Origin: Georgfuchsia toluolica
GTDB lineage: Bacteria; Pseudomonadota; Gammaproteobacteria; Burkholderiales; Rhodocyclaceae
DNA: 64,000 nucleotides
Direction of reading: 5' to 3'
Assembly: GCF_907163265.1 (NCBI RefSeq)
Contig: NZ_CAJQUM010000001.1
Location: 186,001 to 250,000, forward strand
Below the pieces are notes generated by a model that was not told the origin of the DNA, made no database searches, and saw only the letters and a program-made list of their open reading frames with translations. How positions within the stretch are numbered: position 1 is the first letter of the stretch; every line of letters begins with the position of its first letter. This document shows positions 1 through 9,332 of this stretch, piece by piece. A program made the translations under genes and the position numbers.

Positions 1-2
1 GG

Positions 3-365
3 GCTACTTCGTCGGCGATCATGATGGTCACCATGACCCTGATCGGCCACGGAATGGGGCCGCCGGTCATTGGCTTTCTCAGCGATATGTTTGCTTCCCA
101 GGCGTTCACTGGCGGCCTCTATAAGGCGGTCTGCGTGAGTGGCGCCGCGGCACCGGCGGCAGGTTCGGAACTCGCCGTTGCCTGCCTCAAAGCCTCGGCA
201 GTAGGCATTCGCAACAGCATGCTGTGCTTTGTCGTTGTCTTGGTTTGGGCGGGACTCCTCTATCTGCGTGCGGCCAAGACCTATCGGGAGGACTTGCAGC
301 AACCGAGGGGAACGCCCGTTGTCACCACCCGCCCAGTCGTGACCATGGCTGAGGTCAAAACATGA
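3..365 (+). CDS. MFS transporter, C-terminal fragment (cut by window start)
   Basis: The reading frame is already open at the first bases, so the gene starts upstream of the window. The visible ~120 residues contain a typical major facilitator loop (G-x-G-P-P-V-I-G-F-L-S-D, around nt 50-85). Two hydrophobic helices separated by a small loop follow, then a basic cytoplasmic tail. The next gene is a GMC oxidoreductase 53 nt downstream, which suggests uptake of that enzyme's substrate, but the substrate cannot be told from this piece. Confidence 0.7.
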   Translation, partial: ATSSAIMMVTMTLIGHGMGPPVIGFLSDMFASQAFTGGLYKAVCVSGAAAPAAGSELAVACLKASAVGIRNSMLCFVVVLVWAGLLYLRAAKTYREDLQQPRGTPVVTTRPVVTMAEVKT

Positions 366-418
366 GCGTGTGCAAAACCCGCTACATTCCCTAGAACCAG
401 AGCGGGAGAAAGGGACCT

Positions 419-2062
419 GTGGATGCCTATTCGAACAGCGTCGATTATGTGGTCATAGGGGCTGGAACGGCTGGCTGTGTCGTGGCCAATCGCCTGAGCG
501 AGCAAGCTGACTGCTCTGTGATACTGCTTGAAGCCGGTGGCCGCGACTGGCATCCGTTGCTGCGCATGCCGGTTGCCTTCGTTCGCGCCATACAGTCACC
601 AGGCGTCAACTGGGGCTTTCGTAGTGAACCCGAGCCGCACCTGGACGGAAGGATAATCGAAGTGCCGCGCGGGCGCGTGCTGGGTGGCTCCTCGTCGGTC
701 AACGGCATGTTCCACATACGCGGACACCGGCGCGACTTCGACACTTGGCGCGAACTGGGTTGCGACGGCTGGGGCTATGACGACGTGTTACCCTACTTTA
801 AACGCTACGAGACCAGTTGGCGCGGGGCGGGCAAGTACCATGGCGACGAGGGACCCGTGCAGGTCAGGCCGATCGATACCACCAAGCTCGTCACCGAGCC
901 CTTGCGACAAGCGATGCTTGCTGCTGGCTACCAGTTGACCGAGGACTACGATGGTGAACTGCAGGAGGGCTTCGGCCGCGGCGAAGTCACCATAGACGGG
1001 CGCGGGAGACGGGCTAGTACTTCGCGTGCATACCTGAATCCTGTGCGCCATCGCGCCAACCTTGTCGTGAAAACCGGAGCCCTGACCAGGCGCATCCTTA
1101 TCGAAAACGGCCGTGCCGTCGGTGTCGAATACAGTCGTGGCGGACGCCAGTACAAGGTTAGGGCCAGGCGCGAAGTCGTAGTCTGTGGCGGAGCCTACAA
1201 TTCGCCACAGCTACTGATGCTATCCGGCATTGGTCCGGCCGACGACATACGCAAACACGGTATCGTGTCCCGGGTCCACCTTCCCGGCGTCGGGCGCAAC
1301 TTGATCGAGCATCCACGCCTGCCGATGAACTTTCTCGCCACGCAACCCGTGACCTTCGCGCGCGAACTGCGCTTCGATCGTGCCGTTCTCTCTGTCCTGC
1401 GTTGGGCCCTTTTAGGCAACGGCCCGTTCGCGACGCAGATCTGCAGTGGTACCCTGCTTTTGCGCAGCCGGCCTGAGCTCGATCAGCCAGACATTCAGTT
1501 GTTATGTAACCCGATTTCGCTTGATGCACGCCTGTGGTTCCCCGGCCTTGTCGCACCCACGCCGCATTGTTTTTATGTGACTCTGTGCCTGATCCAGCAG
1601 CGCAGTCGCGGCAGGGTGACCTTGCGATCAGCGGATCCCGCCGACGCGCCGAGGATTTATCTCAACCTTTTCTCCGACCCTGAGGACTTCGCCACCATGC
1701 GGCGCGGCATCGAGGCAACCCGCACCATCTATCGGACTCAGCCGCAGGCGGCGCTCGTAGGCAGGGAGACGTTACCCGGTGACGACGTGGTGTCGGAAAA
1801 GGACTTGAACGCGGCGATCTCCGCGCACGTCGGCATCACGCATCATCCGGTTGGTACCTGCAAGATGGGCGTGGACGAGCAAGCCGTTGTCGATCCGCAA
1901 CTGCGCGTGCGTGGCGTCGCCGGCCTGCGCGTTGCCGACGCTTCTGTCATGCCCACCATTCCTGGCGCCAATACCATGGCGGCCGCCATTATGATCGGCG
2001 AGAAGGCAGCGGACCTAATCCTCGGCCGGCAGCCCGCGCCGAAACACACGGAGGCGGCGTGA
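419..2062 (+). CDS. GMC-family FAD-dependent alcohol/choline dehydrogenase-like oxidoreductase
   Basis: This 547-residue flavoenzyme should oxidise an alcohol to an aldehyde or ketone with FAD. The N-terminal dinucleotide site G-A-G-T-A-G is at residues 14-19. GMC signature 1 (PRGRVLGGSSSVNG) is near residues 81-94 and signature 2 (NSPQLLMLSGIGP) near 260-272. The C-terminal catalytic pair is His475/476 in HHPVGTCKMG and Asn518 in GANTM. Length is normal for the choline dehydrogenase/alcohol dehydrogenase branch. The start is a GTG preceded by a purine-rich stretch (gggagaaaggg). The substrate is unknown; the MFS gene before it and the divergent GntR gene after it suggest a regulated catabolic unit. 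Confidence 0.88.
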   Translation: MDAYSNSVDYVVIGAGTAGCVVANRLSEQADCSVILLEAGGRDWHPLLRMPVAFVRAIQSPGVNWGFRSEPEPHLDGRIIEVPRGRVLGGSSSVNGMFHIRGHRRDFDTWRELGCDGWGYDDVLPYFKRYETSWRGAGKYHGDEGPVQVRPIDTTKLVTEPLRQAMLAAGYQLTEDYDGELQEGFGRGEVTIDGRGRRASTSRAYLNPVRHRANLVVKTGALTRRILIENGRAVGVEYSRGGRQYKVRARREVVVCGGAYNSPQLLMLSGIGPADDIRKHGIVSRVHLPGVGRNLIEHPRLPMNFLATQPVTFARELRFDRAVLSVLRWALLGNGPFATQICSGTLLLRSRPELDQPDIQLLCNPISLDARLWFPGLVAPTPHCFYVTLCLIQQRSRGRVTLRSADPADAPRIYLNLFSDPEDFATMRRGIEATRTIYRTQPQAALVGRETLPGDDVVSEKDLNAAISAHVGITHHPVGTCKMGVDEQAVVDPQLRVRGVAGLRVADASVMPTIPGANTMAAAIMIGEKAADLILGRQPAPKHTEAA

Positions 2063-2103
2063 ATCAATCAGCCTTCGGTATCGGCTCGCGCTGCCACGCG
2101 TTG

Positions 2104-2832
2104 CTAGGAGGTGGCAGAGTCTTCGAAAAAGCTGGCGGGGAGAGCGGAGAGAAATTCCGAGAAGCCATTGCCACCGACAGGCACGTGCTCGAACATTAGT
2201 CGAAAGGCGAGTGACTCGTCACCAGCCATGATGGCCTGCAGGATTTGCTCGTGGTCGTGAATCGATTTCTCCATCTGCGCCGGCGTTCTCATGATGCGAA
2301 TGTTGACGTTGTAGCGTCGGATCAGGCGGCGGAGCGGACGCACATGCTGGATCAGGAGCTCGTTGCGGCTGCCGGCATGTATGGCTTCGTGGAACTGCAT
2401 GTTGGCTTCGCTGTAGTCATCGATGCTGCCACTCGGCAAGGTAGCGGCAGCGCGGGCGGCATCGCGACCTCTCTGCAGGGCGGTTTCCAGCGCAATGTGC
2501 AGGTCTTCCGAGTGGCGGCGGGCCGCCAACTTGGCGCACAAAGCCTCGAGTTCGCCCAGCAGCTCCAACATGTCGCGCAGTTGAGGTACCGACATGCGCG
2601 ACACCGTTACACCTTGGCGCGGGGTCATCCGGACAAGATTCTGGGCGGCCAGTTGCTGTATCGCTTCCCGGACGGGCGTGCGCGATACGGAGAACTTCGC
2701 CGCCAGTGCTCGTTCTTCGAGAGGCGCTCCGGGTGGTAACTCGCCTCTTTCGATTTCCGCCTGGATGGCATCCCTGATCGTAAAAGCGAGGTTGGGCTTG
2801 CGCGTTTTTGTTTTCTGCATAAGGACTGCCAC
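2104..2832 (-). CDS. GntR-family transcriptional regulator (FCD/FadR-VanR subfamily)
   Basis: The 242-residue repressor has an N-terminal winged helix (about residues 15-80, including SRTPVREAIQQLA) and an FCD ligand-binding domain (about 90-215). The FCD metal-site histidines are recognisable in NMQFHEAIH and in the later HDHEQ and EHV segments. It is transcribed divergently from the thiolase gene and lies tail to tail with the GMC gene. It probably controls the 3.0-6.4 kb operon and possibly other catabolic promoters in the window. The start is GTG at 2832 or ATG at 2820; neither has a convincing Shine-Dalgarno. Confidence 0.88.
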   Translation of the reverse strand: MAVLMQKTKTRKPNLAFTIRDAIQAEIERGELPPGAPLEERALAAKFSVSRTPVREAIQQLAAQNLVRMTPRQGVTVSRMSVPQLRDMLELLGELEALCAKLAARRHSEDLHIALETALQRGRDAARAAATLPSGSIDDYSEANMQFHEAIHAGSRNELLIQHVRPLRRLIRRYNVNIRIMRTPAQMEKSIHDHEQILQAIMAGDESLAFRLMFEHVPVGGNGFSEFLSALPASFFEDSATS

Positions 2833-2956
2833 TAAGATATGAATTATCGTTTAATTATTTATACCACATTCATCGGCAGCGATATCAGCCCTGCACTGGA
2901 CTACTGCTGTCCGGGCAAAGCCTGTGCCGGGCGTTTGGTGCATTTAATATAAATGC

Positions 2957-2990
2957 TTGAATATACCTATTCTAGTGTATAAAATACCAG
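2957..2990 (+). promoter_or_regulatory. Candidate promoter/operator before the thiolase operon
   Basis: In the AT-rich divergent gap (2833-3078), TTGAAT at 2957 and TATAAA at 2978-2983 form a weak -35/-10 pair with a 15-nt spacer. The -10 overlaps a small inverted repeat GTAT-aaa-ATAC. The -10 runs into ATACCAGAAG, a 10-mer that recurs directly after the -10 hexamer before the molybdoenzyme operon (around 9362-9371). Related TATACC words lie at about 2862 and 2963. Operator function is inference. Confidence 0.4.
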
Positions 2991-3078
2991 AAGACAAGTT
3001 AGTAAAACCACGATAGTAGTTGTTGCCGAAATAGGGGCTGATGTAACTTGTCGCTGTGGATATCGCGCTTCAAAATCG

Positions 3079-4269
3079 TTGCACCAGGCAAGCTGGCATA
3101 GAGGAAACATCATCAAGGGTAGGACATACATAGTCGGTGCCTACGAGCACCCGATCCGAAAGGCTGACACGCTTTCGGTCGCGCGTATCCATGCTGACGT
3201 TGCCAAGGGAGCGCTGGAGGATGCGGGATTGAGCAAGGGAGACATCGACGGCTATTTCTGTGCCGGCGATGCACCTGGGCTGGGTACTGCGTCGATGGTT
3301 GAATACCTTGGACTGAAGGTTCGTCACATGGACTCCACCGAATGCGGCGGCTCGGCGCCTATCCTGCATGTCGCGCATGCCGCTCAGGCCATCGCCATGG
3401 GCAGATGCAATGTGGCGTTGGTCACCCTCGGCGGTCGTCCGCGCGCGGCTGGTGCCTCGCTCGCCCTCAAACCGCCGGATTTTGACACGCCGGATTTGCA
3501 GTTCGAAATGCCCTATGCTCCGGCAACCCAGAATCTGTATGCACTGGTGGCCCGCCGCCACATGTACGAGTTCGGCACTACCAGCGAACAGCTGGCATGG
3601 ATCAAGGTTGCCGCTTCGCACCATGCGCAGCACAATGTCAACGCCCTGCTGCGCCAGGTGGTGACGGTGGAGGATGTGCTTAACTCGCCGCTGGTTTCCG
3701 ATCCGCTACATCGCTTGGACTGCTGCGTCATCAGCGACGGTGGCGGCGCGGTGATCGTGGCGCGTCCCGAAATTGCCAGAAGCCTGAATCGTCCGAAAGT
3801 CAGGATACTCGGCAGCGGCGAAGCGCCCAAGAACAACAGCGCAGGCAAGATCGATCTGACCTACTCGGCTGCGGCATTCTCCGGCCCGGCCGCGTTTTCC
3901 GAAGCAGGGATTACCCCGGCCGACATCAAGTACGCATCGATCTACGATAGCTTCACCATCACCGTGCTGGTACAATTGGAAGACCTCGGCTTTTGCCCCA
4001 AAGGGCAGGGCGGCCAGTTCGTCGCCGACGGCAATTTGATCTCGGGTGTCGGCAAGTTGCCGTTCAACACGGACGGCGGCGGCCTCTGCAACAACCATCC
4101 GGCCAATCGCGGTGGCATGACAAAGCTGATCGAGGCGGTGCGTCAGCTTCGCGGCGAGGCACATTCCAAGGTCCAGGTGCCTAACTGCAACCTGGCGATT
4201 GCCAGCGGTATCGGCGGTGTCCTCGCCTCCCGGCATGTGGCTGGAACAGTGATCTTGGAAAGGGAGTAA
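3079..4269 (+). CDS. Thiolase-family acetyl-CoA acetyltransferase / lipid-transfer-type thiolase
   Basis: This 396-residue protein (counted from TTG) belongs to the SCP2-thiolase-like branch that works with a DUF35 OB-fold partner. The nucleophile Cys is residue 89 (DSTECGGSAP) and the C-terminal catalytic His is about residue 340 (CNNHPANRGG), followed by a glycine-rich SGIGG end. The start is odd. The only usual start codon is TTG at 3079, but GAGGA at 3101-3105 sits ideally for an ATC at 3109, from which translation would give the usual short N-terminus. The next gene, the zinc-ribbon/OB partner, begins 5 nt after the stop. The likely role is cleavage of beta-ketoacyl-CoA in catabolism; substrate unknown. 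Confidence 0.85.
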   Translation: MHQASWHRGNIIKGRTYIVGAYEHPIRKADTLSVARIHADVAKGALEDAGLSKGDIDGYFCAGDAPGLGTASMVEYLGLKVRHMDSTECGGSAPILHVAHAAQAIAMGRCNVALVTLGGRPRAAGASLALKPPDFDTPDLQFEMPYAPATQNLYALVARRHMYEFGTTSEQLAWIKVAASHHAQHNVNALLRQVVTVEDVLNSPLVSDPLHRLDCCVISDGGGAVIVARPEIARSLNRPKVRILGSGEAPKNNSAGKIDLTYSAAAFSGPAAFSEAGITPADIKYASIYDSFTITVLVQLEDLGFCPKGQGGQFVADGNLISGVGKLPFNTDGGGLCNNHPANRGGMTKLIEAVRQLRGEAHSKVQVPNCNLAIASGIGGVLASRHVAGTVILERE

Positions 4270-4274
4270 GTATC

Positions 4275-4667
4275 GTGACTACAGCCACCAGGAAAATCAT
4301 GGCGCCCCGTCTGCACCCGGAGACTGAACAGTACTGGAAGGCCGCCACCGAAGGGCGATTGCTGGTAAAAAAATGTGCAGCGTGCGGAGAGTTTCACTAC
4401 TATCCGCGGGCGATCTGCCCTTATTGCCTGAGTGACAAGACAGAGTGGATTCAGTCCTCAGGCAGAGGTCAGGTGTACTCCTACAGCGCCATGGGTAAAG
4501 AGGATGCCGCCTACACCCTAGCCTATGTCACGCTCGATGAAGGCGTCACCATGCTCACCAATATTGTGGATTGCGACGCCAGCAGCTTGCACGTTGGTCT
4601 GGGCGTTAAGGTGGTCTTCAAGCCTAGTGATGGCGGGCCACCGGTGCCTATGTTCACGCCTGCCTGA
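4275..4667 (+). CDS. Zn-ribbon/OB-fold (DUF35-type) thiolase partner protein
   Basis: A 130-residue protein with an N-terminal rubredoxin-like zinc ribbon formed by Cys34, Cys37, Cys48 and Cys51 (CAACGEF...CPYC). A C-terminal OB-fold follows, in which 'GRGQVYSYSAMG' is the typical first strand. Such proteins pair with lipid-transfer-type thiolases and are thought to bind CoA. The gene starts with GTG 5 nt after the thiolase stop, so co-translation is likely. Confidence 0.87.
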   Translation: MTTATRKIMAPRLHPETEQYWKAATEGRLLVKKCAACGEFHYYPRAICPYCLSDKTEWIQSSGRGQVYSYSAMGKEDAAYTLAYVTLDEGVTMLTNIVDCDASSLHVGLGVKVVFKPSDGGPPVPMFTPA

Positions 4668-4706
4668 GGCTAAGGGCGGAGTGAAAGCGATAGTCTGGCG
4701 AGGATC

Positions 4707-6353
4707 ATGAACGAGGACCACACTGCCGAAACCGGTGCCCCGGCCCCGGGATCGGCAGGCACTATGGTTGGACCCTGGGCACCTTTAAGTCGTCCGGTTT
4801 TCCGCCTGCTCTGGATTACCGGCTTGACGGCCAATGTCTGCAGTTGGATGTTCGAGGTGGCCGCTGCCTGGACCATGACCACCGCTCCGGGTGCGACCCC
4901 CCTGTTGGTTGCACTGATCCAGACTGCGGCGACGGCCCCGGTTTTTCTGTTTGCGCTGCCCAGCGGGGCCTTGGCCGACATTATTGATCGTCGCCACTAC
5001 CTCATTTTTTCGCAAGTCTGGGTGGCAGTAGTCTCCGTTGCCGTTGGTGCCCTGTCGCTCGCAGGGGTGCTGGCACCAGGCCTGTTGTTTGTTGCGGCAT
5101 TCCTGATGGGAACGGGGCTGATTATGCGCCTGCCTACTTTCGCCTCGCTGATCCAGGAAGTCGTGCCGCGTAATGAAATCCCGGCTGCCGTCTTGCTCTA
5201 TGGCTTTGCACTGAATGCCTCCCGGGCGGTGGGTCCCGTGATCGCCGGAGCGATAGTCGCGCTGGGCGGTACCGCATATGTATTCTTGATGAACGGGGCG
5301 CTGTCCATCGCCGCTGTGGTTTTCCTCATACAGTGGCGGCGTGAGCCGTCACCGCCGAGTAATTTGCCCAGCGAGCGCTTCATGGGGGCAATCCTTGTCG
5401 GTATTCAGTTCGTGCGCAACACGCCCGCATTGCTTGCGGTGCTGGCACGCGGAGCTGTCTTCTCCTTCTTTGGCATGGCGTCCCTGGCCTTGCTGCCGGT
5501 TGTCGCACGCACCCAGCTCAATGGCGGGCCAACGACCTACAGTCTGCTGGTTGCCTGTTTCGGTATCGGCGCGCTGGTTTTGGCGATGACGGTGGCCAGA
5601 ATCAGGAAGCGATTTTCGCGGGATCAGCTGGTAGTCGCGGCCTGGCTGCTGAGTGCTGCGACCAGCGCCATGGTCGGTTTGTCGCACGACGCTTATCTGG
5701 TTGGCATCGCCATGTTATGCGCCGGCTTCGCCTGGATGGCGGCTTTCGGTGCCTTCCAGGTTGCCGCCCAGCTGGCGCTGCCGCGCTGGGTCGGCGGGCG
5801 CGGACTGGCCTTGGTACTTATGGCCTTGTGGATAGGGATGGCATGCGGGGGGGTGTCCTGGGGCCAGTTGGCAACCAAGTCCAGCGTGTCCACCTCGCTA
5901 TTGGCGGCAGCCGTCGCCTCGCTGTTCGGCCTGCTGGCAACGCTGAGGTTGAAGCTCGGCGGCGGTGCTGAAGAGGACTTGACGCCGTCGCCCTACTGGA
6001 GCGAGGCCAACCTTGCCGCACCTATCGAGCCTGGGCAAGGCCCAGTATTGGTTGCCGTGGAGTATCAGATCGACCCTGCGCGCGCCGATGAGTTTCTCGA
6101 CCTTATGCGGGCGAGTCGCCGCATGCGACTGCGCAATGGAGCAATCTCCTGGTCCATCTTTCGGGACGTCACCAATGCCGGCTTGTTCGTCGAACAATTC
6201 ATGGACGAGTCCTGGCTGGCGCACCTGCGTCACCGCGAACGCCTCACTGCGAGCGAACTGGAGATACGCAATCGCAAGCTTGCACTCCATGTGGGTGAGA
6301 ATCGACCCACGGTCAGGTACTTCATCGGGGCGGATATTCCAAATGAGAAATAG
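4707..6353 (+). CDS. MFS_3 (EntS-like) transporter with C-terminal ABM-like domain
   Basis: 548 residues. About residues 25-420 form a ten-to-twelve-helix major facilitator of the MFS_3/EntS type, with the loop 'ALADIIDRRHYL' after helix 2. The last ~105 residues (from 'VAVEYQIDPARADEF', about 447) read as a soluble ferredoxin-like domain resembling antibiotic-biosynthesis monooxygenase domains. That extension is common in this subfamily. The gene lies 39 nt after the OB-fold gene in the same operon. It is probably an exporter or importer of a pathway compound. Confidence 0.83.
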   Translation: MNEDHTAETGAPAPGSAGTMVGPWAPLSRPVFRLLWITGLTANVCSWMFEVAAAWTMTTAPGATPLLVALIQTAATAPVFLFALPSGALADIIDRRHYLIFSQVWVAVVSVAVGALSLAGVLAPGLLFVAAFLMGTGLIMRLPTFASLIQEVVPRNEIPAAVLLYGFALNASRAVGPVIAGAIVALGGTAYVFLMNGALSIAAVVFLIQWRREPSPPSNLPSERFMGAILVGIQFVRNTPALLAVLARGAVFSFFGMASLALLPVVARTQLNGGPTTYSLLVACFGIGALVLAMTVARIRKRFSRDQLVVAAWLLSAATSAMVGLSHDAYLVGIAMLCAGFAWMAAFGAFQVAAQLALPRWVGGRGLALVLMALWIGMACGGVSWGQLATKSSVSTSLLAAAVASLFGLLATLRLKLGGGAEEDLTPSPYWSEANLAAPIEPGQGPVLVAVEYQIDPARADEFLDLMRASRRMRLRNGAISWSIFRDVTNAGLFVEQFMDESWLAHLRHRERLTASELEIRNRKLALHVGENRPTVRYFIGADIPNEK

Positions 6354-6470
6354 GCCGGCATAATTTTCAGGGTAATGGACGCAGTTGGAAACATTAAAGT
6401 CATAATAATGAATGGCGAGGTTAACGCAATTAAGACGGAGGAAGGAGATTGTCCCCATTCCACCATGGAT

Positions 6471-6496
6471 AAAAAAGTGGGCGCCGCGGCGCCCAC
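6471..6496 (-). terminator. Rho-independent terminator for the ThDP-enzyme gene
   Basis: A perfect 20-nt palindrome, GTGGGCGCCGCGGCGCCCAC (6477-6496), is followed on the minus strand by six T residues (complement of 6471-6476). It lies about 100 nt past the stop of the minus-strand ThDP gene, between convergent genes. The rest of 6354-6598 shows no gene. Confidence 0.75.
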
Positions 6497-6598
6497 AACC
6501 CTATTAGGTCAATGCAGGATGCAATTACCTAGAAGGAAGGAGATTACTCCGCAAGCGTTTCGGTAGCGGCGAAAGAAGATGTCATTTAGATAATTATT

Positions 6599-8311
6599 TT
6601 AGATGGGGTCAAGGCGCACCACTAATACCGCCGAGCGTCCGGCTTTCACTGCATCCATACAGCGCCTGATTGCCGCTGGTACCACCGCAGCGGTGTCCAC
6701 GCACTCGCCGTAGGCACCAGCAGCCTCCCCCACTTTTTCGTAGTGGGTGTCGGTGCCGACAACGGCTTGGTAAGCGCCAGCAGACTTTGCTTCGCCGTGC
6801 GGATAGACCCGGAGCGTTGCGCCCTTCACCGCCCCCCAACCGCTGTTATCGAGCACAACGCTGAATATCGGCAAGTCGTATTGCTTGGAGACCATGTATA
6901 CCGCCGTTGGCGCAGAAAAACAAAAGCTGGCATCACCCGTCACATGGAATACGGTGCGGTCTGGAAATGCGAGTTTCGCTCCAAGTGCCACGCCACCGCC
7001 GAAGCCCAAACCACCTCCACCGTTGCCGAATACGGTGCCTGGCCGGTTGCGCTTGATCTGGCTCAGTACAGGGAATACGTTGGTGATTGACTCATGAACC
7101 AAAATGTCATTGTCCCCCATCACTTCGCTCAACTGCGCAGCTACGAAGGCAGCTGTGATTTTTGCTTGGGAAGAGGGCTGCATGGCGACGCGCGCTGCCG
7201 CTATTGCGGCCGTGCGCTGTTCCATCCAAATGGATACACGTTCGCGGGCAGAGTGGAGGTACTCCGATGTTGCTCTGGTTCTAAGAACTGCCAACAAGCG
7301 CTGCAATACCTTGTAACTGTCAGCCTGGATGCGCAGATGACTGGGAAATCCCCACATGGGGATGTCTTTCTTGATGACGTCGATGTCGATATGGACCCAC
7401 TGGGTCCCGGCGTTTTCGCGCGCGAACTTGGGGATCCACGGAACATCCACATCGACTAGCAAGCCGAAGTCCGCGTCCCCGACATCATCCGCTGCGGAAT
7501 ATCCGGCAAAACACGGCGAGTCGTGGGAAATGTTGAGGTAGATCGGATTGGACTCGTAGACTCGCATCCCCGTTAGCTGCGCAAGCTCATCGATAATTTT
7601 GGCACAGGCCGGATTGCGTCCGGCGTAGGCGCTGATCAATATCGGATTGCGTGCCGCCAGCAGGCGGTCGGCGATGTCCTCTACCGTGGCGTCGTCTATT
7701 CCCGGGGCTGTGACTGGGCCGTAACGCTCAACTGGGAAACTGCGCACCTGCTCGCTAGAGCACTCTGCTGCCAGCACCTCGCGTGCGGCGGTCAGGAATA
7801 CCGGTCCGGGCGGATCGCTGTGCATGAATGAATGGGCCCGGCGTATGGCCTCCTTCACCACGATGGGGGAAGGCAGATCATATATCCACTTTACATAAGG
7901 ACGGACCAGGCTCGCCATGTCGTAAGGTTCCTGGATGAAGTTTACGAATGTGTCCCGGCTGCCGAGCAATTCGCCACGCAGGGTGAAGGGTGCTTTCCCG
8001 GCAAACAGCAGCAGCGGCACGCGGGAGCGGGAAAGGTTGTGCAGGCCCATGACCGTGTTCGCAGTGCCGGCGTCCACATGGACGAGAACGGCTTGGCCCC
8101 GCCCGGTCGCCATCGCATAGCCGCAAGCCATATGTACTGCCACGTTCTCGTGGGGACAGAGGATGATAGTCGGCGCTTTTCGTCCCTCGCGTTGCCAGCG
8201 GGCGACTTCCTCGATGATGGGCACATGATCGGTACCCAGATTGCTGAACAGGTATTCGATACCTATTTCCTGCAGGCCTTCGAGCAGATAATTGGCGGTA
8301 CTTCTATTCAT
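6599..8311 (-). CDS. ThDP-dependent decarboxylase/acetolactate-synthase-like enzyme
   Basis: The 570-residue protein has the usual three-domain ThDP fold. The catalytic glutamate is Glu55 (CPHENVAVH). A middle domain spans roughly 190-330. The C-terminal pyrimidine-diphosphate/Mg site runs from VTGDASF to LDNSGWG (about residues 455-490). I chose ATG at 8311 because GGAG lies 10 nt upstream. A longer form from 8365 would overlap the upstream gene and adds residues unlike the family. It follows the UbiX-like gene, so the pair is probably one operon. The family includes benzoylformate and phenylpyruvate decarboxylases as well as acetolactate synthases. A 2-oxo-acid substrate of aromatic catabolism fits the context, but the sequence does not prove it. 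Confidence 0.82.
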   Translation of the reverse strand: MNRSTANYLLEGLQEIGIEYLFSNLGTDHVPIIEEVARWQREGRKAPTIILCPHENVAVHMACGYAMATGRGQAVLVHVDAGTANTVMGLHNLSRSRVPLLLFAGKAPFTLRGELLGSRDTFVNFIQEPYDMASLVRPYVKWIYDLPSPIVVKEAIRRAHSFMHSDPPGPVFLTAAREVLAAECSSEQVRSFPVERYGPVTAPGIDDATVEDIADRLLAARNPILISAYAGRNPACAKIIDELAQLTGMRVYESNPIYLNISHDSPCFAGYSAADDVGDADFGLLVDVDVPWIPKFARENAGTQWVHIDIDVIKKDIPMWGFPSHLRIQADSYKVLQRLLAVLRTRATSEYLHSARERVSIWMEQRTAAIAAARVAMQPSSQAKITAAFVAAQLSEVMGDNDILVHESITNVFPVLSQIKRNRPGTVFGNGGGGLGFGGGVALGAKLAFPDRTVFHVTGDASFCFSAPTAVYMVSKQYDLPIFSVVLDNSGWGAVKGATLRVYPHGEAKSAGAYQAVVGTDTHYEKVGEAAGAYGECVDTAAVVPAAIRRCMDAVKAGRSAVLVVRLDPI

Positions 8312-8361
8312 GACCTTGCTTCTCCAAAATCCTTGATCGGACCTGCATGGCGTTGGCGCAA

Positions 8362-8973
8362 TCAAACGTGTAGACGCTGCACCTTGCGGGAGGGGGTGTC
8401 TTCAGCCGAGACTGTCTCCTTCCAACGCTTGAACAGATTGTGCTCGATTTCGAACTGATCGAGCGCCTTGCCCACTGTCTGGTTGACGATGTCGTCTAGG
8501 GTCTGCGGTCTGTTGTAGAAGGCCGGCACTGGCGGCAGTATGACTGCTCCATAGCGCGTGACCTGGGCGAGCATCTCCAGATGACCGAGATGCAGCGGAG
8601 TTTCGCGTACCAGCAATACCAGGCGGCGACGTTCCTTCAGGCACACGTCGGCGGCACGGGTTAGCAAGTTGTCGTTGTAGGACGACGCGATGCCCGACAG
8701 GGTCTTGATCGAGCATGGTGCCACCAGCATGCCCGCAGTCCTGAATGAGCCGCTGGAAATCGCGGCGCCTATATCCTGGTGTGGATGCACCACATCCGCC
8801 AGTGCCTGTACCTGCTCCAATGTCCAGTTGGTCTCATCCTCGATGGTACGTTTTGCCGATGGTGAGAGAACCAGATGGGTCTCGATCTCCGGGACCGCTC
8901 TCAAGGCGTCCAGCACGCGGATGCCGTAAATGGCGCCCGAAGCGCCGGAGATGCCGATGATTAGACGCCTCAT
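8362..8973 (-). CDS. ubiX: UbiX/Pad1-type flavin prenyltransferase (aromatic-acid decarboxylase subunit B family)
   Basis: 203 residues, the standard length. The N-terminal 'IIGISGASGAIYG' is the family's FMN-binding start. Later landmarks are SSGSFRTAGMLVAPCS, NLLTRAADVCLKERR, LVRETPLHLGHLE and ILPPVPAFYN. The enzyme prenylates FMN to make the cofactor of UbiD-type decarboxylases. It could also be the B subunit of a hydroxyarylic-acid decarboxylase. No UbiD-like gene is present in this window; the downstream partner is a ThDP enzyme instead. It is divergent from the molybdoenzyme operon across a 468-bp AT-rich gap. Confidence 0.9.
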   Translation of the reverse strand: MRRLIIGISGASGAIYGIRVLDALRAVPEIETHLVLSPSAKRTIEDETNWTLEQVQALADVVHPHQDIGAAISSGSFRTAGMLVAPCSIKTLSGIASSYNDNLLTRAADVCLKERRRLVLLVRETPLHLGHLEMLAQVTRYGAVILPPVPAFYNRPQTLDDIVNQTVGKALDQFEIEHNLFKRWKETVSAEDTPSRKVQRLHV

Positions 8974-9332
8974 GGTAGTTACTCCTAACTAAAGTCTCAT
9001 AATGCAAGACTATATAAGTAATGTCAAGCCCCCATTTATGGGTGCCAGCGCCACTGCCATATCATCTGCTATTTAATGTAAATGTTAATTAATACATATA
9101 TATAGAAATATTTGCGAGATTTTTATGCCAATCTTTATGAAATTTTCATTTGCGAATGTCGTTAATATGGTATCAAATTATGGGACTGCTAAACTTAACT
9201 GGGCGCGGCTCATGTTGGCCACAACGGAAGCGACGTCGTACACGTTTCACCAGTTAATAATCACCTGTACCCGAAGTGCAGTATCAATAATTCATTGTAT
9301 ATCTGCATAACTGCAAAATGTAATTGTTGATA

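Noticed and set aside
9125-9310. A 61-codon frame in the AT-rich divergent gap
   Set aside because: No ribosome site, no family features, and it overlaps the promoter region.
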